Below are positions 53,001 to 64,000 of a stretch of DNA of 64,000 nucleotides, piece by piece. Origin of the DNA: Planctomycetota bacterium (GTDB taxonomy: Bacteria > Planctomycetota > Phycisphaerae > Phycisphaerales > Phycisphaeraceae); NCBI GenBank assembly GCA_021413865.1, contig JAIOPN010000014.1:62001-126000 (forward strand). Direction: 5' to 3'. Under the pieces are notes generated by a model that saw nothing but the letters and a program-made list of their open reading frames with translations, made no database searches and was not told the DNA's origin. Numbering within the stretch: position 1 is the stretch's first letter; each line of letters opens with the position of its first letter. A program made the position numbers and the translations under genes.

Positions 53001-53726
53001 GACTCGGCGAGCAACCAGGCGGTGCCCGACGGCGAGATGGGCTGGGACATCGGCGACGGGCCGATGCCGAGCTGGGCGGCCAAGGGCAAGAGCGGCAACG
53101 ACAGGCCCAACTCCAACGAGCAGACCGGCCGCAGCGGCTCGGGCCGGCAGGGCGCGAGCTCGGGCGAGATCGTCGGCGACACGGTGAAGTCCCTCGAGGG
53201 CGGCGAGGTCAAGGCCCGCCGCACGAACGAGGGCTTCCAGGCGGGCGAGCTCAAGGAAGAAAAAGATTCCAAGATGGACGTGAAGGCGACCGGCGGGGGG
53301 AAGCTGGCGGGCACGAGCTCGGGTGAGGGCTTCGCCGGCGACGCCCCGGCGCGGAACGAGCTGAAGTACCGCGACATGGCACGCCAGGCGCACCAACTGA
53401 AGCGCGACGCCGAGACCGTCTATTCCAAGGCCCGCCTGCTCCGCCTGCCCACCGGCGAGCTGGACCGGGCCGTCCTCGAGCTCGACGCCGCGACGCGCCG
53501 CCTGAGCGCCGGCGACGCCGAGGGCTTCGCCAAGGCGCAGCAGCAGGTGGTGCGCTCCCTCAAGCAGACCCAGACCCGGCTCGCCGGCGGCAACGTCACC
53601 GCCGCGCCGACCGTCACGCCGCACGCGGACCCGAACCTCGCCGGCGCCACCGGCGAGCCGTTGCCCAAGCAGTATGAGGACGCCGTGGCGGAATACATGC
53701 GGACAATCGCGCAGGAGCCGCGGTGA
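50007..53726 (+). CDS. Large coiled-coil inner-membrane protein, DUF4175-like
   Basis: A 1239-aa protein. Residues about 45-100 hold two transmembrane helices (VWLATVLLSTLGAFAAAITIALL and LLMLCVVLAAPVIAF), then PEEIALLIEERYPELDNGLINSLQLA, the DUF4175-like pattern, and a third helix near 180. Ig-like beta domains (TPPDYLQG, VAGSRVDIRFETAEPV) are followed by long E/K-rich coiled coils (about 540-900) and a Gly/Ser/Lys-rich C-terminus. DUF4175 proteins accompany MoxR/vWA clusters; their role is unknown. The start is uncertain: ATG at 50007 or 50064, since neither has a strong ribosome site. It is the first gene of the eight-gene cluster, and its stop overlaps the next start (GTGA). Confidence 0.78.
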   Translation: MVPHDDPTGEPPPPPPGPDMTQTQTIDGAATVERLIRVLRAVQTHARRVWLATVLLSTLGAFAAAITIALLMDHYWGLPGAVRLLMLCVVLAAPVIAFRRAFARKPAKTPEEIALLIEERYPELDNGLINSLQLAGSDHPGAESIVAAVTQEAGAALGSIHASKAVPTRDLSLATTIAAGSLAVFTVFALISGHGLRTGLARMLLPLGDTSLTRIEKVLPGNADVLLNSPVQVIATVTRRIPTQAQLVVFHPDGRRDKVAMLAPALATPGRFTAAIDRVEEDLEYQVIAGDAASARFTLNARHRPTIRKITQTVTPPDYLQGTPTQQTGGNIAAVAGSRVDIRFETAEPVREARVIVAEGKPNIVKIEPISQGGVVASAVMTRLTVAKAETYHIQLVSEQGFENEPAVYDIAPIEDRTPQVELGMAQPGGSKTAVTSEIEVDLDAKLTLALTASDDHAMREMRLERVTGGDGAIGTPATLQAWPVENKQTLRLTRNATVNVAELGLTAKSPLTIRAAAWDHRPDSPPGTSPTLTIRLRSTSSEREATPAAVSRVSLASLITKQRTNIAAGDALLAQAKPDAKTGAGPRLEDLPAITARQEDIRAEAMQIASGLAASATNPVIQKKLENLGQTLMLVAVEQLRSIAPDAAARTAGLPKALDTQRAILAALSVSEVRQEQELAERKQREISEALAELIAREQALRNDTQGAKESGKSLSARQSVLAREAVRVQALVKLQAATGAGGNADLAAQYEKVAAGFESRAIRQTMLVAAEDLSKDAIKEAVPKQDRVIADLTELLKLLRAPALAAAKEQIEETKSELAKAKEKVGKLEKLQQSITEMSKELKKNKDISDGKSMDGDLKDLVESRKNVQDVIEQMVKDMHVLPDAVASNDLLEEVSEVYEQIKQQKGSEDNPAGELAVDRDEALLQALKAMQKGMGERIGDLEMWLMDKPDSTRTKNESFDKQELGKIPLGDLPDSLEDIVGDLVKKSEKLEKDAQDSASNQAVPDGEMGWDIGDGPMPSWAAKGKSGNDRPNSNEQTGRSGSGRQGASSGEIVGDTVKSLEGGEVKARRTNEGFQAGELKEEKDSKMDVKATGGGKLAGTSSGEGFAGDAPARNELKYRDMARQAHQLKRDAETVYSKARLLRLPTGELDRAVLELDAATRRLSAGDAEGFAKAQQQVVRSLKQTQTRLAGGNVTAAPTVTPHADPNLAGATGEPLPKQYEDAVAEYMRTIAQEPR

Positions 53727-55789
53727 CCCGGCGAATCCCGACCATCAGCGCTTGTCTGGCCGTGGTGCTGCTGACGCTCGGCGTCGCGTCGGCGACGGAT
53801 GTCGTCACGCGCCCGCTCGCCCTCACCTCCGCCCATGAAGACATCGTCCTCCTGCGCTTCCGCACCTGCGGCGAGAGCGACCGCGCCGGGCGCGGCATCG
53901 CCGTGCTCGACTCCGACGGCAAGGGGGTGGCCTGCCGCCTGATCTCCCACGACCCCGACGGCGAGACCGTCCTGGCCGTGGACGTCCGCACCGCGCCGCG
54001 CCCGCTGAGCCTGACCTACGGCACGCAGCCCAGCACCCAGTCCAGACAGGACCCGTCCCTCATCCCCAGCCTCGTCGTGCAGACATTCCCCCTGGCGCGC
54101 CGCGCATTCAAGGACGGGGGCGAGCTGGTCAACATGATCGCCCAGGCCAAGCCGATGGGCACCGCGCAGATCAACAGCATCTTCATGGGCAGCAACCCCT
54201 TCGGCCCGCAGACCGACTTCATCACGCTCATCCAGGGCAGGCTCACCATCGAGACCGCGGGGGAGTACTGGTTCGCCCCCATCCACGACGACGCGGCGGT
54301 CGTCGAGATCGACGGCAAAAACGTCTATTCCCGCTTGACCGCCAACACCGGCTTCGACTCCGAGCGCGTCGCCCGGCAGGCGGATAAGATCACCCTCGAC
54401 GCCGGCACGCACACGCTGCGTTTCCTCCACGCCCAGACCGACGGCGGATCGACCGCCGTGCTGGCGATGCGGCCGCCGGACAACGACAGCACCGTCGTCG
54501 CCGTGCCCGCCGAGCGGTTCGTCCACGACCCCGAGCTCATCCCCGAGCCGGCGACGGCGCGCGGCGAGCACCCCGCCGTGGGCTTCGACGCCGCCCAGGT
54601 CGATCAGATCGCGCACGAGGAGTACACGTTCACCCGTTTCAAGCTCCGCCCCATCGCCCCCGCGCCGCCGGGCACGCACTACCGCTTCGACTTCACCGAC
54701 GGCACGAACCTGTCGCTGCCCGAGTCCGACGGGTCGGCCGAGCCGGCGTGGGTCGAGCGTGTGTTCGTGGGCGGCGCGGCGGAGTGGCCGACCTTCCGCG
54801 TCTCAATGGAGCTGGTCACCAAAGAGGGCAAGTCATTGGGCAAATGCGCCTCGTCGCTCCGCACGCAGATGTTCGACGACACCGGCACGATCGGCGATAC
54901 GGCCCGCGTGGAGCAGTACGCCGCGGCGATCACAGCGGCCAGCTACTCCAACGCCAAGCCCGAGCTGCTCGTGGCCCTCTTCCAACTGGTGGACACGCTC
55001 AACCGCATCGAGCTGACCGCCCCACTGGCCGAGGCCTTCGTCGCCCGCTTCGGCGAGCGGCAGGGCAAGGTCGTGGACCAGATGAAGGAGCTCCTGGCCC
55101 TGCACGTCTCGGGCTCCGATCCGCAGCGCGCCGCCAAGCTGTTCGAGGAGCTGAGCACCACAACGAGCGACCCCTGGCAATCGGCGACGGCGTCGGCGGA
55201 GGAGATGGACCTGATGATCTTCCGCCTCGGCCGGGCGAAGGAGGTCCCCGCCATGGTCGCCAAGCTCTCGGCGGGCAAGGGCCCGCGCGAGAAGGCACTC
55301 CTGCAGGCGCGGCTGGGCGATTCGCTCCGCGTGGCGGGCAAGCTCGACGATGCCGAAAAGGTTTACCGCGACGCGCAGCCCGAGTCGTTGCGCAAGCTTG
55401 AGGCCAACAAGGCCGCCGTGCAGGAGCGCGCCTGCCGTGAAAAGGCGCTCTCGCTCTTCGAGCAGAAGCGCTACCCGGAGCTGCACCGGGCGCTGCTGGA
55501 GTGGGAGGCCGATTTCCCCATCGCCAAGCTCGGCGGCGACCTGCCCGTGCTGCGCGGGCGGTACTTCCAGGTGATCGGCGATGACGCCCGCGCCGAGGCG
55601 GAGCTGCGCACCATCCTCGCCCTCAACCCGATGCACCCCGGCACGCCCGAGATCACCTTCCGCCTGGCGCAGAGCCTCATGCGGCTCAACCGCACGGAGG
55701 AGGCGACCGCGATGTACGACAAGGTCGCCAAGGAATTCCCCAACAGCCCCTTCGCCGCCCGTGCCGCGGCGCGGGACGTGGAGAGATGA
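53723..55789 (+). CDS. Exported PA14-like / TPR protein (hypothetical)
   Basis: A 688-aa protein starting at GTG 53723, overlapping the previous stop by 4 bp. It has a signal peptide (about 1-24, ending ASA-TD). Residues about 160-265 resemble a PA14-type domain: ITLIQGRLTIETAGEYWFAPIHDDAAVVEIDGKNVY, then THTLRFLHAQTDGG. The C-terminal half (about 420-688) is helical with TPR-like repeats (GKLDDAEKVYRDAQPESLRKLEANKAAVQE; EEATAMYDKVAKEFPNSPFAARAA). PA14 folds bind glycans or other ligands. It could be a periplasmic scaffold or cargo of the MoxR system; no direct evidence settles which. Confidence 0.72.
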   Translation: MTRRIPTISACLAVVLLTLGVASATDVVTRPLALTSAHEDIVLLRFRTCGESDRAGRGIAVLDSDGKGVACRLISHDPDGETVLAVDVRTAPRPLSLTYGTQPSTQSRQDPSLIPSLVVQTFPLARRAFKDGGELVNMIAQAKPMGTAQINSIFMGSNPFGPQTDFITLIQGRLTIETAGEYWFAPIHDDAAVVEIDGKNVYSRLTANTGFDSERVARQADKITLDAGTHTLRFLHAQTDGGSTAVLAMRPPDNDSTVVAVPAERFVHDPELIPEPATARGEHPAVGFDAAQVDQIAHEEYTFTRFKLRPIAPAPPGTHYRFDFTDGTNLSLPESDGSAEPAWVERVFVGGAAEWPTFRVSMELVTKEGKSLGKCASSLRTQMFDDTGTIGDTARVEQYAAAITAASYSNAKPELLVALFQLVDTLNRIELTAPLAEAFVARFGERQGKVVDQMKELLALHVSGSDPQRAAKLFEELSTTTSDPWQSATASAEEMDLMIFRLGRAKEVPAMVAKLSAGKGPREKALLQARLGDSLRVAGKLDDAEKVYRDAQPESLRKLEANKAAVQERACREKALSLFEQKRYPELHRALLEWEADFPIAKLGGDLPVLRGRYFQVIGDDARAEAELRTILALNPMHPGTPEITFRLAQSLMRLNRTEEATAMYDKVAKEFPNSPFAARAAARDVER

Positions 55790-56541
55790 TGCGCCGCGCA
55801 TATTTCATCATCCTCGTCCTCATCGCGCTGTTGATCGCATCACCGCTGCACGCCGATCCGTACCACACCCCGCTCGACCCGTCACAGTCCGGCGCGATCG
55901 TAGGCGTGGTGCAGCCGGCGGAGGGCTTGCAGGCGGTAATCGCCATCGAGCCCACGGAGATCAAGGCCTACCAGGCCGCGGTGGACAAAGAGACGGGGAA
56001 GTTTGAATTGCGCGGCCTGCCGCCGGGCGAGTACGACCTGTTCATCAAGCTGACCGGCAAGGTGTACGAAGGCGTCACCCTCCAGGCGGACCCGGAGACA
56101 GGCTCCAAGCCCAAGGAGCGTGAGAAGCTGCTCGACGCGGTCAAGCCGCTGCTCGCCGAGATGGAGGACTTCTTCAACCTCAAGCACGTCATCCGCCTCG
56201 ACGGCACACCAGAGCAGGCACGCGTCCTGCTCATGCACCGCCGCACCCTGCCGACGACCGACCCCTCCGGCGCGCCGATCCGCGCCACCATCCGCCGCTT
56301 CGACTTCGTCACCCTCATCAAGAACGGCAAGACGTGGCAGATCGACACCGACCGCCACGTGCTGCGGCAGGAAATCCCCTACGGCGACGCCGACGAGAAA
56401 TGCGATTTCACCCACAGCGCCGCGCTGGGCGCGATCCTGGTCGGCGAAGAGGTGCGCGACATGGGCACGCTGGACCTGGCCAAGCTCCTCAAAAGCACGG
56501 CGGGCGAATACCCGTCGGCGGACCTCAAGGCCCCGCACTGA
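55786..56541 (+). CDS. Exported protein with carboxypeptidase-regulatory-like beta domain (hypothetical)
   Basis: A 251-aa protein starting at ATG 55786, overlapping the previous stop by 4 bp (ATGA). It has a signal peptide (about 1-23, ending LHA-DP). Residues about 38-100 ([54 protein letters not shown]) have the typical pattern of a carboxypeptidase-regulatory-like fold. The rest is a mix of helices and strands with no known motif. It is translationally coupled within the cluster and ends 100 bp before the MoxR gene. Confidence 0.74.
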   Translation: MMRRAYFIILVLIALLIASPLHADPYHTPLDPSQSGAIVGVVQPAEGLQAVIAIEPTEIKAYQAAVDKETGKFELRGLPPGEYDLFIKLTGKVYEGVTLQADPETGSKPKEREKLLDAVKPLLAEMEDFFNLKHVIRLDGTPEQARVLLMHRRTLPTTDPSGAPIRATIRRFDFVTLIKNGKTWQIDTDRHVLRQEIPYGDADEKCDFTHSAALGAILVGEEVRDMGTLDLAKLLKSTAGEYPSADLKAPH

Positions 56542-56641
56542 CGCGAATCCGTCGCTTCGATTGCCCGCCCGTAACTTGAGCCTTAGAATCCACCCGGTTG
56601 CCCCGCCCGATTCCCCCCCGCCCGCCGCCGGAAAACCCCGC

Positions 56642-58920
<2,279 letters not shown>

Positions 58921-58924
<4 letters not shown>

Positions 58925-60519
58925 CGACTCCACACGACCAAAACGAGCACCAAGGCTGCTGCGACGCCGAGCACACGCGGCCTGCCACGCTGGACCGCTG
59001 GGTGCGCTGGGCGACGACGGCGACGCGCCGGCGTTTCCTGGGGCTCTCCGCGTTCCTCGTGCTCGCCCTGCCGCGCTGGGCCAGAGCCGTCGCCGACGCC
59101 GGGCCCTGCGGCCTGCCCCCTCCGGAAAAACCCGCCCAGGCCTCCGCCGCCGAGGGGCTGCCGCCGCTGCCCATGCCCGCCACGCCGCAGCGCCGCACCG
59201 AAAAGAAAAACCCGCCGCGCCCGCCCGTCATCGCCGTCAAGATCCGCACCGAGAAGGTCCAGGACTGGGGCACCGACCCCAACGACCTGAACAACCTCCT
59301 CATCTGGATGAAGGCCAACCTCGGCATCAATTTCACCTACGACGAAAAGCCCCTGGGCGAGATCGACCTGGAGTCCGGCAACGTCCCCGTGCTCTACCGC
59401 ACCGGGCACACCGAGTTCAGCTTCTCCAGCGACGAGCGCCGCCGCCTCCGCGAGTACCTGCTGCGCGGCGGGATGATCATCTTCGACGCCTGCTGCGGCA
59501 AAAAAGCCTTCGCCGACTCGGCGCGGCTCGAGATCGCCGCCATCATGCCCGAGCGAAAGCTCAAGCCCGTCCCCATCGACCACCCGATCTTCAACTGCTA
59601 CTACCAGAACGCGGGCGTCGTCCACTTCACGCCCATCTCCAACCTGCCCAGTCCCGGGCCGTCGGGCATCGAGGGCGTCGAGGTCGGCTGCCGCATGCTC
59701 ATGGTTTTCTCGCCGCACGACCTCTCCTGCGGCTGGGACATGCACACGCACCTGATCCAGGGCAACACCTACATCGAGAGCGAGGACGGCCTGAAGATCG
59801 GCGCCAACTACATCGCCTACGCCACCGCGACGCGCGACCTCTCCGTCGGCCTCACCCAGGCCAAGGCCTACACCGACGCCGAGAAGACCAGGGCCGACAA
59901 GTTCCGCGTCGGCCAGATCGTCCACGACGGCGACTGGAACCCCGACCCCGTGGGCCTGCAGAACCTGCTCGACACCGTCGGCCAGACCACCTCCATCAAG
60001 CTCAGCTTCGCCACCGAACCCGTGCAGGTCGATGCCGCGTCGCTCAGCAAGTTCCCCTTCGTTTACATGACCGGCCACGACGACTTCATCTGGAACGACG
60101 CCCAGGTCGCCGCGATGAAGCGTTACCTGGACAACGGCGGGTTCCTCTTCGCCGACGCCTGCTGCGGCCGGCAGAAGTTCGACGCCGCCTTCCGCCGCGA
60201 GATGGGCAAGGTCTTTGCCGGCGACGGCGGCCCGGCGCGGTTCCAGACCGTCCCGGCGACCCACCCGCTCTACCACCTGCAGAACGACATCAAGACCGTG
60301 CGCTTCACCGAGGCGGCGGTGGCGCGCGGCGGCGCCGGCCGGGGCGACCAGCCCAAGCTCGAGGCGATCTCCATCCGCAACCGTCTGGCCGTGGTGTACA
60401 GCCCGTTCGCCCTGAACGTCGGCTGGCGCGTCAAGGCCGTGCCCTATGCCGTGGGCTACGACCCGAAAAGCTCGCTCGAACTGGGCGTGAACACGGTGAT
60501 GTACGCGCTGAGCCAGTGA
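58921..60519 (+). CDS. Tat-exported tandem DUF4159 protein
   Basis: A 532-aa protein starting at GTG 58921, overlapping the MoxR stop by 4 bp. A twin-arginine signal is clear: [21 protein letters not shown] (about 37-57). Two homologous DUF4159 units follow (about 100-325 and 330-532), each with a conserved start ([36 protein letters not shown]), Y-x-TGH, then a helix and D-A-C-C-G ([16 protein letters not shown]). DUF4159 is of unknown function and regularly accompanies MoxR/DUF58/BatA genes. Export in the folded state suggests a cofactor or folded cargo in the periplasm. Confidence 0.86.
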
Positions 60520-60544
60520 ACGCGGCGACCCCGACGACACGACC

Positions 60545-61357
60545 ATGACCCGATACCTGCTGCGACTATGCGTGTTCCTGGGCTGCACCGCCGCCGCCGC
60601 GCCGCTGGCGGCGCAGGAGGCCGGCGCACCGGCGCAGTTCCTCGCGGCGTGGACGGCCACGACGCAGAACCCGGCGCAGGCCGCCGCGGCGTGGGATTCA
60701 CTCGCCTCCTCGCACAAAGAGCACGAACTGGGCATGCTCGCCCGCGTGATGCTGGGGATCACCAGACTGCGCGACGGCGCGGAGCCCGATTCCGTCCGCG
60801 AGTTGTTCGAGGTCCCCGAGCCGCGCGAGGGGGCGAAGGCGTCCGAGCTGCGCCGCCGGGTCGGCGAGGCGGGCAAGGCGATGCTCGCGCGGCTGGCGAT
60901 GGCGAAGCTCGCCGACAGGCTCAAGTCCTACTACGCCCAGCACGTCGAATACCCCGCAACGCTCGACGACCTGGTCGCCGCCAAGCTCGCCAAAGCCGCC
61001 GACATCATCGACCCCTTCGGCAAGCCCTACGGCTACGAGACCCGCGCCCGCCGCAAGATGCCCGGCGTGGCGCGGCAGGCGTACACCCTCCGCTGCGTCA
61101 CGACGGAGACCGAGCACGCCCCGCTGGGCCAAGTGCTCGACGCCGTGTCGCAGCGTGTCACGACGCACTCCATCACCAGCCTCACCCCCGCCGACAATCA
61201 GGCGTTCATCCGCCGCAACCGCAAAGATGGCCTGCCCAGCCCGGCGCAGCGCTGGACACTGGGGTTGACCGTTGACGAGATGACGCTCTGGGCCGTGTAC
61301 GACAAATACCTCATCGCCGGCTGGCACGGGCTGCCGCGGGTGATGACCAAGGAATAA
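60545..61357 (+). CDS. Exported protein with a GspG-like tail (hypothetical)
   Basis: A 270-aa protein with a signal peptide (about 1-23, ending LAA-QE). Residues 24-128 are helical with no known domain. Residues about 129-166 (YYAQHVEYPATLDDLVAAKLAKAADIIDPFGKPYGYE) match the C-terminal pattern of type II secretion major pseudopilin GspG, including P-x-T-L-x-D-L and D-P-[FW]-G-x-x-Y. It lacks the prepilin N-terminus that GspG has. It may have borrowed the GspG fold for a periplasmic structural role. It lies 25 bp after the DUF4159 gene. Confidence 0.72.
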   Translation: MTRYLLRLCVFLGCTAAAAPLAAQEAGAPAQFLAAWTATTQNPAQAAAAWDSLASSHKEHELGMLARVMLGITRLRDGAEPDSVRELFEVPEPREGAKASELRRRVGEAGKAMLARLAMAKLADRLKSYYAQHVEYPATLDDLVAAKLAKAADIIDPFGKPYGYETRARRKMPGVARQAYTLRCVTTETEHAPLGQVLDAVSQRVTTHSITSLTPADNQAFIRRNRKDGLPSPAQRWTLGLTVDEMTLWAVYDKYLIAGWHGLPRVMTKE

Positions 61358-61387
61358 CCTTCTCCCCGCTGTTCACCGCCGCCAACC

Positions 61388-62299
61388 ATGAAGATCGACC
61401 GCTCCACCATCGACCGCTTCCTCGAGCCGCGCCTGCTCCGCGCGCTGGCGCGGATGCCGCTGATGAGCCGGCGCGTCGTCGAGGGGGCAATGGTCGGCTC
61501 GCACCGCAGCCCGTTCAAGGGGTTCTCCACCGAGTTCGCCGACCACCGCACCTACGTCCGCGGCGACGACCTGCGCCACCTGGACTGGAAGGTGCTCGCC
61601 CGCACCGAGCGCTACTACATCAAACGCTACGAGGAGAACACCAACCTCCGCGGCTACATCCTGCTCGACTGCTCCGCCTCGATGCGCTTCCCCGCCAAGC
61701 CCGCGCCGGGGCGCATGACCAAGTACGAATACGCCTCCCGCCTCGCCGCCGGGCTGGCGTACGTCCTCGTCCGCCAGCAGGACCCGGTGGGCCTCTTCCT
61801 GTTCAACGACGACATCGTCGCCGAGGCGCCGGCCATGCGCTCGCTCTCGCACCTCCGCAAGATGCTCACCCTCATCGACCAGACCCACCCCTCCAGCCGG
61901 ACCGACTCGGGCAAGGCACTCAACACCGTCGCCCGCCGCCTCAAGCGCCGCGGCCTCCTACTCATCATCAGCGACCTCATGGACGACCCCGAGCGCATCG
62001 TGCAGTCCCTCGCCCACTTCCGGCAGCGTGGCCACGACGCCATCGTCATCCAGGTCCTCGACGAATCCGAGCTCCACTTCCCACACACCGACACCGTCAC
62101 GCTCCGCGACATGGAGTCCGGTTCGCTGGTCACCGTGGACGGCGCCGAGATCGCCGCCGACTACACCGCGAAGCTCAACGAGTTCCTGGAACGCTATAAG
62201 AAGAGCTGTTTCGAGCACAACTTCGACTACGTCCTGGCCAGCACCGCCACCCCCTACGACGCGCTGCTCACCGCCCTGCTCTCCCGCCGCAAGCGATAG
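61388..62299 (+). CDS. DUF58 domain protein (vWA-like, MoxR cluster)
   Basis: A 303-aa DUF58 protein. The signature is FADHRTYVRGDDLRHLDWKVLARTERYYIKRYEENTN, followed by a vWA-type metal-ion-dependent adhesion site, LLDCSASM (D-x-S-x-S, D94), with the remaining vWA elements LTLIDQTHPSSRTDSGKAL and LLLIISDLMDDP (the second Asp). It has no transmembrane segment, so it is cytoplasmic. DUF58 partners of MoxR ATPases are thought to bind ATPase-driven substrates through the vWA site. The next gene starts 3 bp after its stop. Confidence 0.93.
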   Translation: MKIDRSTIDRFLEPRLLRALARMPLMSRRVVEGAMVGSHRSPFKGFSTEFADHRTYVRGDDLRHLDWKVLARTERYYIKRYEENTNLRGYILLDCSASMRFPAKPAPGRMTKYEYASRLAAGLAYVLVRQQDPVGLFLFNDDIVAEAPAMRSLSHLRKMLTLIDQTHPSSRTDSGKALNTVARRLKRRGLLLIISDLMDDPERIVQSLAHFRQRGHDAIVIQVLDESELHFPHTDTVTLRDMESGSLVTVDGAEIAADYTAKLNEFLERYKKSCFEHNFDYVLASTATPYDALLTALLSRRKR

Positions 62300-62302
62300 C
62301 CC

Positions 62303-64000
62303 ATGATTTTTACCGCGCCGCTCATGCTGCTGGGTCTGCTCGCCGTCGCGGCGCCGGTCGTCATCCACCTGCTGGACCGCTCTCGCAGCAAGACACTCGA
62401 CTGGCCCGCGCTGCGGTTCTTGCAGGCAGCGCGGCGCGAATCCAACCGCCGCTCCAAGCTCAAGAACGTCCTCGTGCTCATCGCCCGCTGCCTCATGCTC
62501 GCGCTGGTCGCCCTGGCCATGGCCAAGCCCTACACCACCCACCAGGAGTGGACCAAGCCCCTCGACCTGCCCACCACCGTCGTCTTTGTTCTCGACAACT
62601 CCTACAGCATGGGCTACCGCGAGGGCGGCACCACAGGCGGGACGCGCTTCGACCGCGCCAAGGCCATGGCGCTCGAGCAGCTCGCCGCGCTCAAGCTCGA
62701 GGACGAGGCCGCGCTCGTGCTCGCCAACGAGCAGGCCGTCGTGCTGCTCGACCGCCCGACGCGCGACCACGAGCAGGTCCGCAAGCTCATCCAGGAGGCC
62801 AAGCTTTCCTCACGCGGGACGGACCTGGGCTCCGCCCTCGTCACGGCCTTCGCCGTCGCGCGGCTCGATGCCGTAGTCACCCCCGCGCCGGGCGACAGCA
62901 CCCCTTCCGCCACCACAGCGCCCGCCGGCGCCACCGGTCGCAACGCCTGGCGGCAGCTCGCCGTTTTCACCGATCTGCAGCAGGCGGGCTGGGCCTCCTT
63001 CATCAACGACAAGCTCATCGAGCGCGTCGCCGACCCCGTGCCCGTCACCGTGTACGACCTGGGCTCACCCGACTCCACCAACCGCTACGTGCGGCAGACC
63101 ACCGTGCAGGACGGCACGCTCGACGACCAGCTCCACGTCGAGGTCGAGGTGGGCCGGACGGGTCCCTCCACCGCCGGCGGCGTGGACGTGACGCTCTGGA
63201 TCGACGGCAAAAAGGCTGGCGCCCCCACGCCCGTGCCGCCCGGGTTGGATAAGATCACCCTCCTCGCCCCGATGCCCGCGCCGGGCGTTCACGCCTGCTC
63301 CATTGAAGTCGAGGAAGACCGCCTCCCCGCCGACGACCGCGCCCACTTCTCCATCCGCCTCACCGGCGGGTCACGCCTGCTGGTCGTGGACGGCAACCCG
63401 TCGTCCGTGCCGGCGCTCTCCGAGACCTTCTTTCTCAACTCCGCGCTTTCACAACTCCAGTCCCGCGTCAACGCGCCGACTATTCAGCGCCTCTCCCTCA
63501 CCGACCTCGCCTCCAGCGACCTGGGCTCGGGCGGCTGCCTCATCCTCTGCAACGTCGCCCGTCTCGACGGCTCGGCGCTCAACCGCGTCGAGAACTTCCT
63601 CCGCGCCGGCGGCAGTGTGTTCATCAGCCTCGGGGACCAGGTTGACATCGGCCACTACAACCGCGACTGGCTCTTCCTGCCCCTCAAGCTCGACAAGCCC
63701 ATGGGCGACCCCGCCCGCACCCGCGCCTACTCCGCCGTCGTCTCCGCCGACCAGCACCCGATCTTCCTCGGCGGGCTCGACCTCTCCGCGACGCGCTACT
63801 TCACCTTCACCGGCTCCGACCCGACAACACTCAAGAGCAATGCCCGCGTCCTGGCGCGGTTCTCCAATGAATCGCCGATGCTCGTCGAGGGGGCGTTCGG
63901 CGGTGACGGCAACGACCCGGACAACACCGCCGCCACCGGCCGCGTGCTCCTGCTCACCGGCGCGATCGACGCCGACGCCTCCAACTTTCCCTACCGCCGC
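62303..64000 (+). CDS. BatA-type vWA membrane protein (partial at right edge)
   Basis: At least 566 residues; the frame is open to the window edge. The N-terminus MIFTAPLMLLGLLAVAAPVVIHLL is the BatA/aerotolerance N-terminal membrane domain, with a second helix at about 55-73 (NVLVLIARCLMLALVALAM). A vWA domain follows with VFVLDNSYSMGY (D98-x-S-x-S), and the rest is a periplasmic-type beta region (VRQTTVQDGTLDDQLHVEVEV; FLRAGGSVFISLGDQV). It starts 3 bp after the DUF58 stop. It is the membrane partner of the MoxR system. In the family these proteins have a C-terminal transmembrane helix, which should lie beyond the window. Confidence 0.9.
   Translation, partial: MIFTAPLMLLGLLAVAAPVVIHLLDRSRSKTLDWPALRFLQAARRESNRRSKLKNVLVLIARCLMLALVALAMAKPYTTHQEWTKPLDLPTTVVFVLDNSYSMGYREGGTTGGTRFDRAKAMALEQLAALKLEDEAALVLANEQAVVLLDRPTRDHEQVRKLIQEAKLSSRGTDLGSALVTAFAVARLDAVVTPAPGDSTPSATTAPAGATGRNAWRQLAVFTDLQQAGWASFINDKLIERVADPVPVTVYDLGSPDSTNRYVRQTTVQDGTLDDQLHVEVEVGRTGPSTAGGVDVTLWIDGKKAGAPTPVPPGLDKITLLAPMPAPGVHACSIEVEEDRLPADDRAHFSIRLTGGSRLLVVDGNPSSVPALSETFFLNSALSQLQSRVNAPTIQRLSLTDLASSDLGSGGCLILCNVARLDGSALNRVENFLRAGGSVFISLGDQVDIGHYNRDWLFLPLKLDKPMGDPARTRAYSAVVSADQHPIFLGGLDLSATRYFTFTGSDPTTLKSNARVLARFSNESPMLVEGAFGGDGNDPDNTAATGRVLLLTGAIDADASNFPYRR

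Overview
The window is high-GC DNA from a Gram-negative bacterium, most likely a planctomycete of the class Phycisphaerae or a close relative. The evidence is the combination of a prepilin-like H-X9-DG protein, an autotransporter-repeat PEP-CTERM protein, several sulfatases, lipid A and heptose genes (an LPS outer membrane), a ParA fused to a glycogen-binding-type domain, and a long MoxR/DUF58/BatA/DUF4159 cluster. The taxon is inferred from gene content only. I see no rRNA, tRNA, CRISPR array, integrase or transposase.

Layout. 1-14.3 kb, nearly all minus strand: a secreted pseudopilin-like protein, a repeat-built PEP-CTERM surface protein, the chaperones ClpB and a DnaJ/CbpA type co-chaperone, a rhamnogalacturonan-lyase-like enzyme, and a two-gene unit of a ParA-CBM48 fusion with a partner that looks like a P-loop ATPase without its P-loop. 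14.6-17.8 kb, plus strand: maf, lpxK and hldE, the last two serving the outer-membrane glycolipid. 17.8-20.5 kb: a TPR protein, a small exported protein and a tandem PTPS-fold enzyme.

20.5-34.7 kb is a sulfatase region. A cytoplasmic-looking sulfatase is followed by a set of exported products: a lipoprotein, an 810-aa arylsulfatase, a HAD phosphatase fused to a 2H phosphoesterase-like domain, a second arylsulfatase, a periplasmic formylglycine-generating enzyme that would activate the sulfatases, a lipoprotein with thirteen 14-residue repeats, an OprB-type porin and a DUF3313-like lipoprotein. The set lies between two same-orientation copies of the 3' end of an amidohydrolase gene, one intact (33.8 kb) and one a 98-bp remnant (21.8 kb). 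That suggests insertion or duplication of a block. A second remnant, of the HAD gene, lies inside it.

34.8-43.8 kb: a DegT aminotransferase, a HicBA toxin-antitoxin pair, a low-GC transglutaminase-like protein, an amidohydrolase/class III aminotransferase fusion, a PTR1/FolM-type reductase, a CbiX/SirB-like chelatase and a dienelactone hydrolase. 43.8-49.9 kb is a glycan or exopolysaccharide locus: a GDP-mannose 3,5-epimerase-like enzyme, two GT2 glycosyltransferases, a polysaccharide deacetylase, a CelD/BcsL-type acyltransferase and a methyltransferase.

50.0 kb to the right edge is one co-directional cluster of eight genes, several overlapping by 4 bp: a DUF4175-like coiled-coil membrane protein, a PA14/TPR-like protein, a small exported protein, a single polypeptide with two complete MoxR AAA+ modules plus a zinc ribbon, a Tat-exported tandem DUF4159 protein, a GspG-tail protein, a DUF58 protein and a BatA/vWA membrane protein cut by the window end. 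I read it as a MoxR-vWA envelope chaperone system, and it is the best candidate here for an undescribed machine. A roughly 110-bp hairpin element occurs three times (18.97, 19.50 and 41.22 kb), and several other strong inverted repeats sit between genes.
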